DNA of 45,777 bases from contig RFGE01000101.1 in assembly GCA_003696105.1 (NCBI GenBank), positions 1 to 45,777 of the forward strand, read 5' to 3'. Positions 8,259-16,278 of the stretch are shown here, in pieces. The position numbers and the translations under genes are program-made. The stretch comes from Deltaproteobacteria bacterium (GTDB lineage: Bacteria; Myxococcota_A; Polyangia; Haliangiales; J016). The notes under the pieces are model-generated. The model was given only the letters and a program-made list of their open reading frames with translations, had not been told where the DNA came from and did no database searches. How positions within the stretch are numbered: position 1 is the stretch's first letter; each line of letters opens with the position of its first letter.

Positions 8259-9773
8259 CTACCAGAACGAGAGGTGGGCGGCCGCGAGGTCCAGCAGTGG
8301 CGACCAGTACACGCCCAACAGAATGAGCGGTACGGTCATCGCGACGATCAGCGCGGTGTGCGGGCGGTGGATGGCAACCGGCGAGTCGTCCCCGGCGGGA
8401 GCCCCCTCGTAGCCGAAGTACATCGCCTTGAGGATCTTGGCGTAGTAGAACAGGCTGATCGCACTGTTCAGCACGCCGATCAGGGCGATCGCCCACAGAA
8501 GCGCACCGCCCTCGCGGATGAGCGCCGCGAACAGCAGGAACTTGCCCGCGAAGCCCGCCGTGGGCGGCAGGCCGGTGAGGCTCACCAGGAATACCGCCAT
8601 GCACGCGGCGACGAGCGGCGCGCGATAACCGAGGCGATGGAACGCCCGCAGATCCTCCCCGAGTCCGCGCTCGGCCACGGCGCACACGACGCCGAACGCG
8701 CCGAGGTTCATGAACAAGTACACCGCGAGATAGAACATCATCGCGGTCATGCCGTCGTCTCCGGTGACGAGCATCCCCATCATGACGTAGCCGGCGTGGG
8801 CGATCGAGGAGTACGCGAGCAGCCGCTTGACGTTGGTCTGGACCAGCGCAACCAAGTTGCCGTACGTCATCGTCATTACGGCGACGGCGCCGAGCAGCAT
8901 CGGCCACGGATGGCTCCCGAACAGGCTGTCGGCATCGGCGAACACCTCGTCCGGCACCGCCGCCACGAAAAACCGCGCGAGTAGTGCGAAGCCAGCCGCC
9001 TTGGGGCCGACCGACAAGAACGCGGTGACCGGCGTCGGCGCGCCCTCGTAGACGTCCGGGCACCACTGGTGGAACGGAACGACCGCGATCTTGTAGCCGA
9101 AGCCGGCGAGCGTCAGCGCCACGCCGATCGTCAGGGTCATCGGATTGTGCGCCGTCAGCTCGGCGGCCGCGATCCCAGCGAGCGAAGTCGTGCCGGTGAG
9201 CCCGTACAGCAGGGACAGACCGTACAGCATGCATCCCGACGCGACGCCGCCGTAGATCGCGTACTTGAGCGCGGCTTCCGACGACTTGCGATCGCGGTGC
9301 TTGAAGCCGGCGAGCGCGAACGACAGGATGGACACGGTCTCCAAGCTCAGATACGCGAGCAGCAAATCCGTCGCCGACGCCATGACGAACATGCCGAGGC
9401 ACACGGTGAGCGTCAGCGCGTAGAACTCGGCGGCGTCGCGATCGTTCTGATCGTAGTCGACGGCGTCCCTTGCGCGCGTCGCCATCACGCCCACCACGAC
9501 GGTGGCCACGACGAACAACATCTTCCAGAAGTCGCCGTACGGATCGCGCGCGATCAGTCCGCCAAACAGTCCCTCCGCGCCACCGGCTCCGGGCGCGGTC
9601 GCGACCAGCGCGAGCGCGGCCCCGATGCTCGCCGCGGTCGCAATGCCCCCGGCGACCATCCGGCTCGACCCGCGCTGGACCAGGTCGACGACGAGCAGGG
9701 CGATCACGCCCGCGCCGAGCACGAGTTCCGGTGCAAACGACCGGAGGGAGTCGATATTGCTGAGGGCGTTCAT
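8259..9773 (-). CDS. nuoN: NADH-quinone oxidoreductase subunit N (antiporter-like)
   Basis: Membrane proton-pumping subunit of complex I, last gene of the operon. The 504-residue polytopic protein has about 14 hydrophobic segments. Conserved pieces are LAYLSLETVSILSFALAGF, the helix-7-region Lys in AALKYAIYGGVASG, and PFHQWCPDVYEGAPTPVTAF. LLAYSSIAHAGYVMMGM and GLPPTAGFAGKFLLF are also present. It begins 9 bases after the nuoM stop. No added domain is apparent, unlike several upstream subunits. Confidence 0.95.
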   Translation of the reverse strand: MNALSNIDSLRSFAPELVLGAGVIALLVVDLVQRGSSRMVAGGIATAASIGAALALVATAPGAGGAEGLFGGLIARDPYGDFWKMLFVVATVVVGVMATRARDAVDYDQNDRDAAEFYALTLTVCLGMFVMASATDLLLAYLSLETVSILSFALAGFKHRDRKSSEAALKYAIYGGVASGCMLYGLSLLYGLTGTTSLAGIAAAELTAHNPMTLTIGVALTLAGFGYKIAVVPFHQWCPDVYEGAPTPVTAFLSVGPKAAGFALLARFFVAAVPDEVFADADSLFGSHPWPMLLGAVAVMTMTYGNLVALVQTNVKRLLAYSSIAHAGYVMMGMLVTGDDGMTAMMFYLAVYLFMNLGAFGVVCAVAERGLGEDLRAFHRLGYRAPLVAACMAVFLVSLTGLPPTAGFAGKFLLFAALIREGGALLWAIALIGVLNSAISLFYYAKILKAMYFGYEGAPAGDDSPVAIHRPHTALIVAMTVPLILLGVYWSPLLDLAAAHLSFW

Positions 9774-9782
9774 GGCGGTCGG

Positions 9783-11858
9783 CTACCCGGCGACGGAGAG
9801 GACGATGTCCCGCAGATCCGCGAGCCCCGTGTGGATGAGGTTGAGCGCCGGCATCGGATAGAAGCCGAGGACGAACACGATCACGGCGAGCGGCACGAGC
9901 ATCAGCAACTCGCGCTTGGTCAAGTCCTGGCGCAGCGCCTCGGACCACTTCGTATTGAACTGTCCGAGCATGATCCGCTGCATCGCCCACAAGTGGTAGG
10001 CCGCCGTGACCACCACGCCGGTCGCGGCCAGGATCACCAACAGCTGGTACCGATTGAACGCGCCGAGGAACACCAGCGCCTCCCCGATGAATCCCGACAG
10101 GCCGGGCAGGCCGAGGGACGCCATGAACGCGAACCCAAAGAACGCCGCGTAGACCGGCATCTTGCTCGCGACGCCGCCGAATGCGTTGATGTCGCGCGTG
10201 TGGGCGCGGTCGTAGATGACGCCGACGAGTAGGAACAGCATCGACGTGATCGTCCCGTGGTTGAACATCTGCATCATCGCGCCGGATAGCCCCTGGCTCG
10301 TGAATGCCGCCATGCCGAGCAACACGAAGCCCATGTGCGACACGGACGAGTAGGCGACCATCTTCTTGAGGTCCGTCTGGGCGAACGCGCAGAACGCGCC
10401 GTACAGGATGTTGATGACACCAAACATGGCGATGGCGCCGGCCGCCCACACGGTCGCGTCGGGCAGGATCGCGTAGTTCATGCGGAACATGCCGTACGTG
10501 CCCATCTTCAGCAGCACGCCGGCCAAGATCACGGAGATCGCCGTAGGCGCCTCGACGTGCGCATCGGGAAGCCACGTGTGGAACGGGAACATGGGCACTT
10601 TGATCGCGAACCCGATGAACAGCGCAATCCATACGATGTGCGTGAACTTCACGCCCAGGATGGGACCGGCCGCCGCGTAGTCGTTGAGGTGGGCCATCTT
10701 CATCAGGTCGAACGTGTGCGCCGTCGGCGTGCCGTCGATCAGCGCGAGCGGTTGGCCGTGGGCGAGAGCAACTCCGGGGTCGCCAGACGTGTAGTACAGC
10801 GCGATCAGCGCCAACAGCATCAACACGGAGCCCGCCAACGTGTACAGGAAGAACTTGATCGCGGCGTACTCCTTGCGCGGCCCGCCCCAAATGCCGATGA
10901 GGAAGTACATCGGCAACAGCATCACTTCCCAGAACACGTAGAACAGGAAGAAGTCGAGGGCGACGAACGTGCCCATCATGCCGGTCTCGAGCAGCAGGAA
11001 CATCATCATGTAGCCGCGGACGTGCTTGGAAATCGTCCACGACGAGATGCAGGCGATGAACGACACGAGCGCCGTCAGCAGCACCATGAGGATGGAGATC
11101 CCGTCGACACCGAAGAAGAACTCGATGTTGAACGACTCGATCCACGTGGTGTGCGCGACGAACTGAAGGCCCCAGTTGCCGTCCGCAAGGCCAATCGATG
11201 GATCGAACTGCCGCCAGACGTATACGGCGAGCACGAGCGGCACCGAGACGAACGCGAGCGTGGTCCAGCGCACGAGGTCGTCGCGGCCCTTCGGCAGGAA
11301 CATCAAAACGAACATCCCGAGCAGTGGGATGAAGGTCATCAGCACGAGCACGTGCCGGTACAGCCAACTTCCGCCGGCCTGTAGCCGCACCGCGGCGACG
11401 TGCGCGTCACCGCCGGCATCCGAGCTGGTCGCCGGCAGACTCGCGTCGTTCGTCAGAATCTGCAGGGCGCCGAACCACTGGCGCTGTCGGCTGTCCTTGG
11501 GTGGCGCAAACTGCACGGTGAACGAAGCCGACTGCCCCGGCTCGAGCGCGTCGGGCACGCCGTCGACCGAGAACACCGGCCGCACCGGCTCGCCCGCCGG
11601 GTTGCCCGCGGCCGCTTCCACGCGCTTGACGAATCCCTCCTCGATCGCGCGAACGCCGAAGATGCGTAGCGTCGCGTCGCCGGCGTTCGTGATCGTCACC
11701 GCGGCAGCCCCGGACGCATCACCGAAATCGATGGTGCGCGTCGACAGGTGGACGCGCGGAGCGGCGTCGTACGCATCGCCGGCGACGGCTCCGGCCGGAA
11801 CGAGAGCGATCGCGGCCGCGACGGCGGCAGACCAACGGGTACGGTGCGTCTTTGTCAT
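9783..11858 (-). CDS. nuoM: NADH-quinone oxidoreductase subunit M with N-terminal signal peptide and ASH-like beta domain
   Basis: Antiporter-like proton-pumping subunit. The 691-residue length exceeds the usual 490-520. Residues 1-27 read as a Sec signal or anchor helix (SAAVAAAIALVPAGAVAG). Residues 33-160 resemble a choice-of-anchor D / ASPM-SPD2-Hydin beta-sandwich: STRTIDFGD, AAVTITNAGDATLRIFGV, LEPGQSASFTVQFAPP and GALQILTNDAS. The NuoM core starts near 167 (LYRHVLVLMTFIPLLGMF) and has MLLPMYFLIGIWGG, PFHTWLPDAHVEAPTAISVI and KKMVAYSSVSHMGFVLLG. The ATG at 11858 lies 10 bases after the nuoL stop and opens the signal peptide. There is no stop or frameshift between extension and core, so the fusion is real in this sequence. 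The extension should lie in the periplasm. Its role is unknown. Confidence 0.93.
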   Translation of the reverse strand: MTKTHRTRWSAAVAAAIALVPAGAVAGDAYDAAPRVHLSTRTIDFGDASGAAAVTITNAGDATLRIFGVRAIEEGFVKRVEAAAGNPAGEPVRPVFSVDGVPDALEPGQSASFTVQFAPPKDSRQRQWFGALQILTNDASLPATSSDAGGDAHVAAVRLQAGGSWLYRHVLVLMTFIPLLGMFVLMFLPKGRDDLVRWTTLAFVSVPLVLAVYVWRQFDPSIGLADGNWGLQFVAHTTWIESFNIEFFFGVDGISILMVLLTALVSFIACISSWTISKHVRGYMMMFLLLETGMMGTFVALDFFLFYVFWEVMLLPMYFLIGIWGGPRKEYAAIKFFLYTLAGSVLMLLALIALYYTSGDPGVALAHGQPLALIDGTPTAHTFDLMKMAHLNDYAAAGPILGVKFTHIVWIALFIGFAIKVPMFPFHTWLPDAHVEAPTAISVILAGVLLKMGTYGMFRMNYAILPDATVWAAGAIAMFGVINILYGAFCAFAQTDLKKMVAYSSVSHMGFVLLGMAAFTSQGLSGAMMQMFNHGTITSMLFLLVGVIYDRAHTRDINAFGGVASKMPVYAAFFGFAFMASLGLPGLSGFIGEALVFLGAFNRYQLLVILAATGVVVTAAYHLWAMQRIMLGQFNTKWSEALRQDLTKRELLMLVPLAVIVFVLGFYPMPALNLIHTGLADLRDIVLSVAG

Positions 11859-11868
11859 CGTGAAGTCT

Positions 11869-14220
11869 CTAGTTGGCGAAATGCCCCAAGATAGCCAGCA
11901 GGACGACGCCGACGGCGATGCCGAGGGCGTAGTTGTTGATTCGGCCGGTCTGTATCCGTCGCGCCTGGCGCCCGAGTGCCAGCAGCCCGTGCGCGACACC
12001 GTTGACCGCGCCATCCACGAACATGCGGTCGATGAACCCGCCCAGCCATGCAGCGGCTCGACCGACTGCGCCGACGAAGTTGACCGCCCAGTCGATGATG
12101 TGGGCGTCGAACCATGCGAGCCACCGCGCGGTCGCCTTGAAACCGCGGACGAATGTCGCCTGATACAGTTCGTCGACCCAGTACTTGTTGTACAGCAGCT
12201 CGTGGACGCGGTCATAGCGGGCCTTGAGCGCTGCCATGCGCGCCGCCGTTCGCCGCTCGTCGAAGTAGAAGTAACGCGCGAGCAGGAACCCGGCCGTGGC
12301 GATTGCGATGGACGCAAACACGAGCGCGTACTCGAGCGCGTGCGAGCTGAACACGCCCTCGGCTTCGCGGAAGGGCCCATTGGCCATCACGGGCTCCAGC
12401 CACGCCTCGAAAATTGGGTGGAAGCCGAGATAGTGCGGCAGTCCGAGCGCGCCGGTGACGACGGCGAGGACGGCGAGGACCCATAGCACGCCCGTCATGT
12501 TGAGCGGCGACTCGTGACAGTGCTTGCGGATGTCCTCCGTCGGCTCGCGCCGGTGGAACGTCATGTAGTAGCTGCGGAACATGTAAAAGGCGGTGCAGCC
12601 CGCCGCGAGGAAGCCGATCGCCCAGATCAACCACCCGGGCACGAGGGTCGCCCCGTTCGACATCGCCTTCCACAGGATCTCGTCTTTGGAGTAGAAGCCC
12701 GCGGCGATCGGGAAGCCGGCGATCGAGATGCACGCGATCAGGTACGTGAGCCGCGTCTTCGGCATGACCGAGGCGAGACCGCCCATGTTGCGCATGTCCT
12801 GGGGGTCGTGCGGATCGGGTGCGTTGCGCAGCGCGCTGTGTGGCGTCGGCCCGTCGTCGTGATCGCCGTCGCCGTGTCCGTGGTGCTCGAGGAAGTGCAT
12901 CCCGTGGATCACGCTGCCCGAACCGAGGAACAGGCACGCCTTGAAGCAGGCGTGCGTGAGCAGGTGAAACACGCCGACCCACCACGCGCCGACGCCGACG
13001 CCGATGAACATGAAGCCGAGCTGAGAAACCGTCGAGTACGCGAGCACTTTCTTGATGTCGTACTGAAACAGCGCCATCGTCGCGGCGAACAGGGAGGTCG
13101 CCGCGCCGACGAACGCAACGATCGACATCGCGCCGGGCGACAAGAAGTACAGGAAATTCAAGCGCGCGATCATGTACACACCGGCGGTGACCATGGTCGC
13201 GGCGTGGATGAGGGCCGACACCGGCGTGGGGCCGGCCATTGCGTCCGGCAGCCACACGTACAACGGGATTTGCGCGGATTTGCCGGTCGCGCCGACGAAA
13301 AAGAACAGACAGATGAGGAACACGACCGGGATGCCGGCGATGTCCATCGCCAGCAGGCGGTCGACCACCGGGCGCGTCGTCGTCCCGTCGACCGCGCGCT
13401 CCGTGAGCGCCAACTGCTGCTGCAGTTCGCCGAAGTGAACGGTGCCGCCGAGCCGGACCTCGGCAGGCCCGGCCGGCTCCGGCTCCTCGGCGGCCGGGTC
13501 GAGACGCGTTACCTGCGCGTAGCGATCGCCCCTATCGTCGACGCGATCCGCCTTCACGGCGGTCGACGCGGCCGACACGGACCAGAACAGCAGGAACAGG
13601 CCGCACACGAACGCGAAGTCGCCCACGCGGTTGACGACGAACGCCTTCATGCCGGCCGTCGCCTTGGCGAAGTCCTGATACCAGAAGCCGATGAGCAGGT
13701 AGGAACACAGGCCGACGCCCTCCCAGCCGAAGAACATCAGCACGAACGTGTCGCCGAGGACGAGCAGGAGCATGGCGAACACGAACAGGTTCAGGTAACA
13801 GAAGAACCGCCAGTACGCCTTCTCCTCGGCCATGTATCCGGTCGAGTAGATGTGGATCAGCGTGCCGATGCCGGTGATGATCAGAGCCATCGTCCCCGAC
13901 AGTTGATCCATCACGAACGAGAAGTGGACGCGGAAGTCACCGACCTCGAACATGGGAAACAAGTCGGTGCGCAGGGTCCGTTCGCCCGCCGGCAATCCGA
14001 GCAGCCGGACGAACGCGACACAGGCGACGGCGAACGCCGCGAGCATCGCGCCGATGGCGATCGTGTGGTTGGCCTTCTTGCCGATCGCATCTTGCAGCTT
14101 CTTGCCCAAAATGCCGTTGATCGCCGCGCCGACGAACGGGAACAGGGCGATCAGCCACAGGTAGGGCACGTCCGTAACGGACTGAAATGCGGCCGCGCGG
14201 AGAATGTCTGTGGTCTCCAT
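11869..14220 (-). CDS. nuoL: NADH-quinone oxidoreductase subunit L, with hydrophilic insertions
   Basis: Distal antiporter-like subunit with the lateral helix, 783 residues from the ATG at 14220 (usual length 610-650). Conserved motifs are MDQLSGTMALIITGIG, FFGWEGVGLCSYLLIGFW, YVWLPDAMAGPTPVSALIHA and KKVLAYSTVSQLGFMFIG. An unusually long hydrophilic loop (about 217-292, rich in Asp/Arg/Glu) separates two core helices. A His/Asp-rich loop (HFLEHHGHGDGDHDD, about 442-456) follows the conserved SVIHGMH. The C-terminal region carries the long traverse helix plus a Trp-rich tail. A GTG at 14232, directly after the nuoK stop, would add four residues. I prefer the ATG because GGGA sits about 7 nt before it. 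Confidence 0.93.
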   Translation of the reverse strand: METTDILRAAAFQSVTDVPYLWLIALFPFVGAAINGILGKKLQDAIGKKANHTIAIGAMLAAFAVACVAFVRLLGLPAGERTLRTDLFPMFEVGDFRVHFSFVMDQLSGTMALIITGIGTLIHIYSTGYMAEEKAYWRFFCYLNLFVFAMLLLVLGDTFVLMFFGWEGVGLCSYLLIGFWYQDFAKATAGMKAFVVNRVGDFAFVCGLFLLFWSVSAASTAVKADRVDDRGDRYAQVTRLDPAAEEPEPAGPAEVRLGGTVHFGELQQQLALTERAVDGTTTRPVVDRLLAMDIAGIPVVFLICLFFFVGATGKSAQIPLYVWLPDAMAGPTPVSALIHAATMVTAGVYMIARLNFLYFLSPGAMSIVAFVGAATSLFAATMALFQYDIKKVLAYSTVSQLGFMFIGVGVGAWWVGVFHLLTHACFKACLFLGSGSVIHGMHFLEHHGHGDGDHDDGPTPHSALRNAPDPHDPQDMRNMGGLASVMPKTRLTYLIACISIAGFPIAAGFYSKDEILWKAMSNGATLVPGWLIWAIGFLAAGCTAFYMFRSYYMTFHRREPTEDIRKHCHESPLNMTGVLWVLAVLAVVTGALGLPHYLGFHPIFEAWLEPVMANGPFREAEGVFSSHALEYALVFASIAIATAGFLLARYFYFDERRTAARMAALKARYDRVHELLYNKYWVDELYQATFVRGFKATARWLAWFDAHIIDWAVNFVGAVGRAAAWLGGFIDRMFVDGAVNGVAHGLLALGRQARRIQTGRINNYALGIAVGVVLLAILGHFAN

Positions 14221-14232
14221 TGGTGATCCCAC

Positions 14233-14553
14233 TCAGTCGTGGAGCATCGTGGTGTCGTCGGCGTCGATCGACCGAAAGTGGCGATACACCGCGAGCACAA
14301 TTGCGAGCGCGACCGCCGCTTCCGCCGCGGCGAGCACGATGATGAACACGGAGAACACCTGGCCGCCAATGCCGCCCTCGACGAAGTGCGAAAACGCGAC
14401 GAAGTTGATCGACGCGGCATTGAGCAGCAGTTCGACCCCCATGAGAATCGCCACGGCACTGGTGCGCGTTGCGACGGTGAACAGCCCGATCGCGAACAGC
14501 GCGGCGGAAACGACGAGGTAGTGGGTCAAGCCCACGTCCATGATGGCATCCAT
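14233..14553 (-). CDS. nuoK: NADH-quinone oxidoreductase subunit K
   Basis: Small membrane subunit of 106 residues with three transmembrane helices. The family motif ILMGVELLLNAASINFVAFSH contains the conserved membrane Glu of helix 2, and AAAEAAVALAIVLAVYR contains the second. It begins 6 bases after the nuoJ stop and ends against nuoL. Length and motifs are ordinary. Confidence 0.95.
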   Translation of the reverse strand: MDAIMDVGLTHYLVVSAALFAIGLFTVATRTSAVAILMGVELLLNAASINFVAFSHFVEGGIGGQVFSVFIIVLAAAEAAVALAIVLAVYRHFRSIDADDTTMLHD

Positions 14554-14559
14554 GCTGCG

Positions 14560-15285
14560 TTACTCCAGTCGATCGAGTCCGGGCGCCTCAGCGGGGTCGG
14601 CCGGCGGGTCCTTGGCTGCGCGGCGGGCGATGACCATGGCGCCGACGAGCGCCATCAACAGCACCACGGAAATCAACTCGAACGGCAGCAGATACTCGCG
14701 CAGGAGCGCATCGCCGAGGCGCGCCGTCGTCGGAGTCGCGACCGCCTCGACAACGGCCCAGTCGGTGTCGAGCGCGACCATCGCCAACAACAGCGCGACG
14801 AGCACGGCCGCACCGGCACCCGCTCCGCGTTGAACCGCCCGGTTCGTGAGCTGAATCGCGGAGATGCGATTGGTCAGCAAGACGGCGAACAGGATCAGAA
14901 CCAGGATCCCGCCGATGTAGATGACCAGTTGCGCAATCCCGAGGAAGTCCGCGCCGATGAACAGGTACAGCCCGGCCACGCCGACGAGCGTCCCCATCAG
15001 GAAGAACCCCGAATACAGGATGTTCGTGGACATCGCGACCCCGCCCGCCGAGGCGATGACCAGCGTCGCCAACGCGCCGAAAACGAGGCCGCCGACCTGC
15101 AGGTGCAGCGTCGTGATCACGACGACGGACACGTACGCCAGGCCGGCAGCGACGCCCACGACCAGCGGCAGCACGACCAGGCCGGCGATGAGGCTGTGGC
15201 GGCGATCGACGCCGAACAGGCGCAGCAACGCGCTCAGGCCGAGCCCGACCAGAGCGACGATTGCGATGACTATGAGCGCACGCAT
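14560..15285 (-). CDS. nuoJ: NADH-quinone oxidoreductase subunit J with extra N-terminal helices
   Basis: Membrane subunit of complex I, 241 residues against the usual 165-200. The NuoJ core begins near residue 66 (VFGALATLVIASAGGVAMS) and continues with GLYLFIGADFLGIAQLVIYIGGILVLILF, the helix-3 region involved in active/resting transitions. Residues 1-65 form two additional hydrophobic stretches (ALIVIAIVALVGLGLSAL and AGLVVLPLVVGVAAGLAYV) with no counterpart in standard NuoJ. The start is supported by GAGGAG 7 nt upstream of the ATG at 15285, so the extension is likely translated. The gap to nuoI is 27 bases. Confidence 0.92.
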   Translation of the reverse strand: MRALIVIAIVALVGLGLSALLRLFGVDRRHSLIAGLVVLPLVVGVAAGLAYVSVVVITTLHLQVGGLVFGALATLVIASAGGVAMSTNILYSGFFLMGTLVGVAGLYLFIGADFLGIAQLVIYIGGILVLILFAVLLTNRISAIQLTNRAVQRGAGAGAAVLVALLLAMVALDTDWAVVEAVATPTTARLGDALLREYLLPFELISVVLLMALVGAMVIARRAAKDPPADPAEAPGLDRLE

Positions 15286-15312
15286 CGGGAAACTCCTCGC
15301 GTCGGTTGGCGG

Positions 15313-16278
15313 TCAGCTCGCGTGAGCCTTCTTGACGATCTCGATCGCCTCGCGCGCGGCCTCGGCCGGCGGCTTGCCCTTGCGGATCGTCAGGATCAAC
15401 GCGGTGTCGCGCGTCGCCTGTGCACCGCCGGGTTCACACTTGAAGATGTCGGGATCCTTGCCCTCGAGCATCGCGTCGGCGTAGGCGCGACACGTCGGCC
15501 AACCGCACGCCTCGCAGTCCGTCTGCGCGAGCGCCTGATCGTAGAGGAGGTCTTCGAACTTCTTGAGGTCGTCGCCGGCCTGCTGGACGAGCGGGGCGAG
15601 TTCTTCGGCGCGCTTGACGACGACCTCCTCGGCAATGATCTCGTCGATGCCGCTGTCGGCCGGGGCGCCGCCGAGGCCGTGGTCCAGCCCCCATTGAATC
15701 GCGATCGGATTGTATTGCCGCGCCTTGAGCCGGACCTCGCGCGCGATCTCGCCGCGGCGGCGAGTGTCGACCACCTCTCCCTTGGTCGGCTTGTAGGGGA
15801 CGACGTAGTCGCCGGGGCGAATGAAGCGGAACGTGAGCGACGGAAACGACTCGGTCGCCGCCTCGAACTCGCGAGTGAACCGGATGCACTTGGTCTGCTC
15901 CTCGTCCCCCGGCGCCTTCGCGTCCGTCGGACAGGACTCCACGCAGATGCCGCAGTACATGCACTTGCCGAGATCGATATCGAACCGCGTCATGACGCGG
16001 ACGCCGTCGACCTTTTCGATGTCGATGGTGATGCAGTCGATCGGACAGTCGCGCTCACACGCCTTGCAGGCGGTGCAAATGTCCATGTCGACTTCGAGGA
16101 AGCCGCGATAGCGCTCCGGCAGCGAGTCGACGACCGGTACCGATGTGCGGTCCGGATACTGCACGGTCACCGGCTTGCGGAAGTAGTACGTGGCGGTGAC
16201 GGCCATGCCGTCGAGCACCGACCGCGCACTGTCGAGAATCTGGCTGAAGTAGCCGGTCTTTCGCTGTTTCTCGGCCAT
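15313..16278 (-). CDS. nuoI: NuoI-like 2x[4Fe-4S] subunit fused to an RnfB-type Fe-S domain
   Basis: Peripheral-arm subunit that relays electrons toward the quinone site. It has 321 residues against the usual 160-180. The NuoI part has two ferredoxin motifs, CTACKACERDCP (C68, C71, C74, C78) and CMYCGICVESCP (C106, C109, C112, C116), each binding one [4Fe-4S] cluster. After a basic and helical linker (about 160-250) comes a third motif, C255-x2-C258-x4-C263-x17-C281 (CEACGWPTCRAYADAM then FKCEPGG). This matches the Fe-S domain of RnfB and CO-dehydrogenase/ACS proteins. The last 30 residues (ILTIRKGKPPAEAAREA) are helical. The gene abuts nuoH directly. The extra cluster could be a ferredoxin docking or entry site, which is inference. 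Confidence 0.92.
   Translation of the reverse strand: MAEKQRKTGYFSQILDSARSVLDGMAVTATYYFRKPVTVQYPDRTSVPVVDSLPERYRGFLEVDMDICTACKACERDCPIDCITIDIEKVDGVRVMTRFDIDLGKCMYCGICVESCPTDAKAPGDEEQTKCIRFTREFEAATESFPSLTFRFIRPGDYVVPYKPTKGEVVDTRRRGEIAREVRLKARQYNPIAIQWGLDHGLGGAPADSGIDEIIAEEVVVKRAEELAPLVQQAGDDLKKFEDLLYDQALAQTDCEACGWPTCRAYADAMLEGKDPDIFKCEPGGAQATRDTALILTIRKGKPPAEAAREAIEIVKKAHAS

Noticed and set aside
7369-11367. A minus-strand frame of about 1330 codons spanning the aldehyde dehydrogenase, nuoN and part of nuoM
   Set aside because: It is out of frame with nuoN and nuoM and mostly Arg/Pro/Ala-rich. Only its downstream piece encodes the true N-terminus of the aldehyde dehydrogenase.
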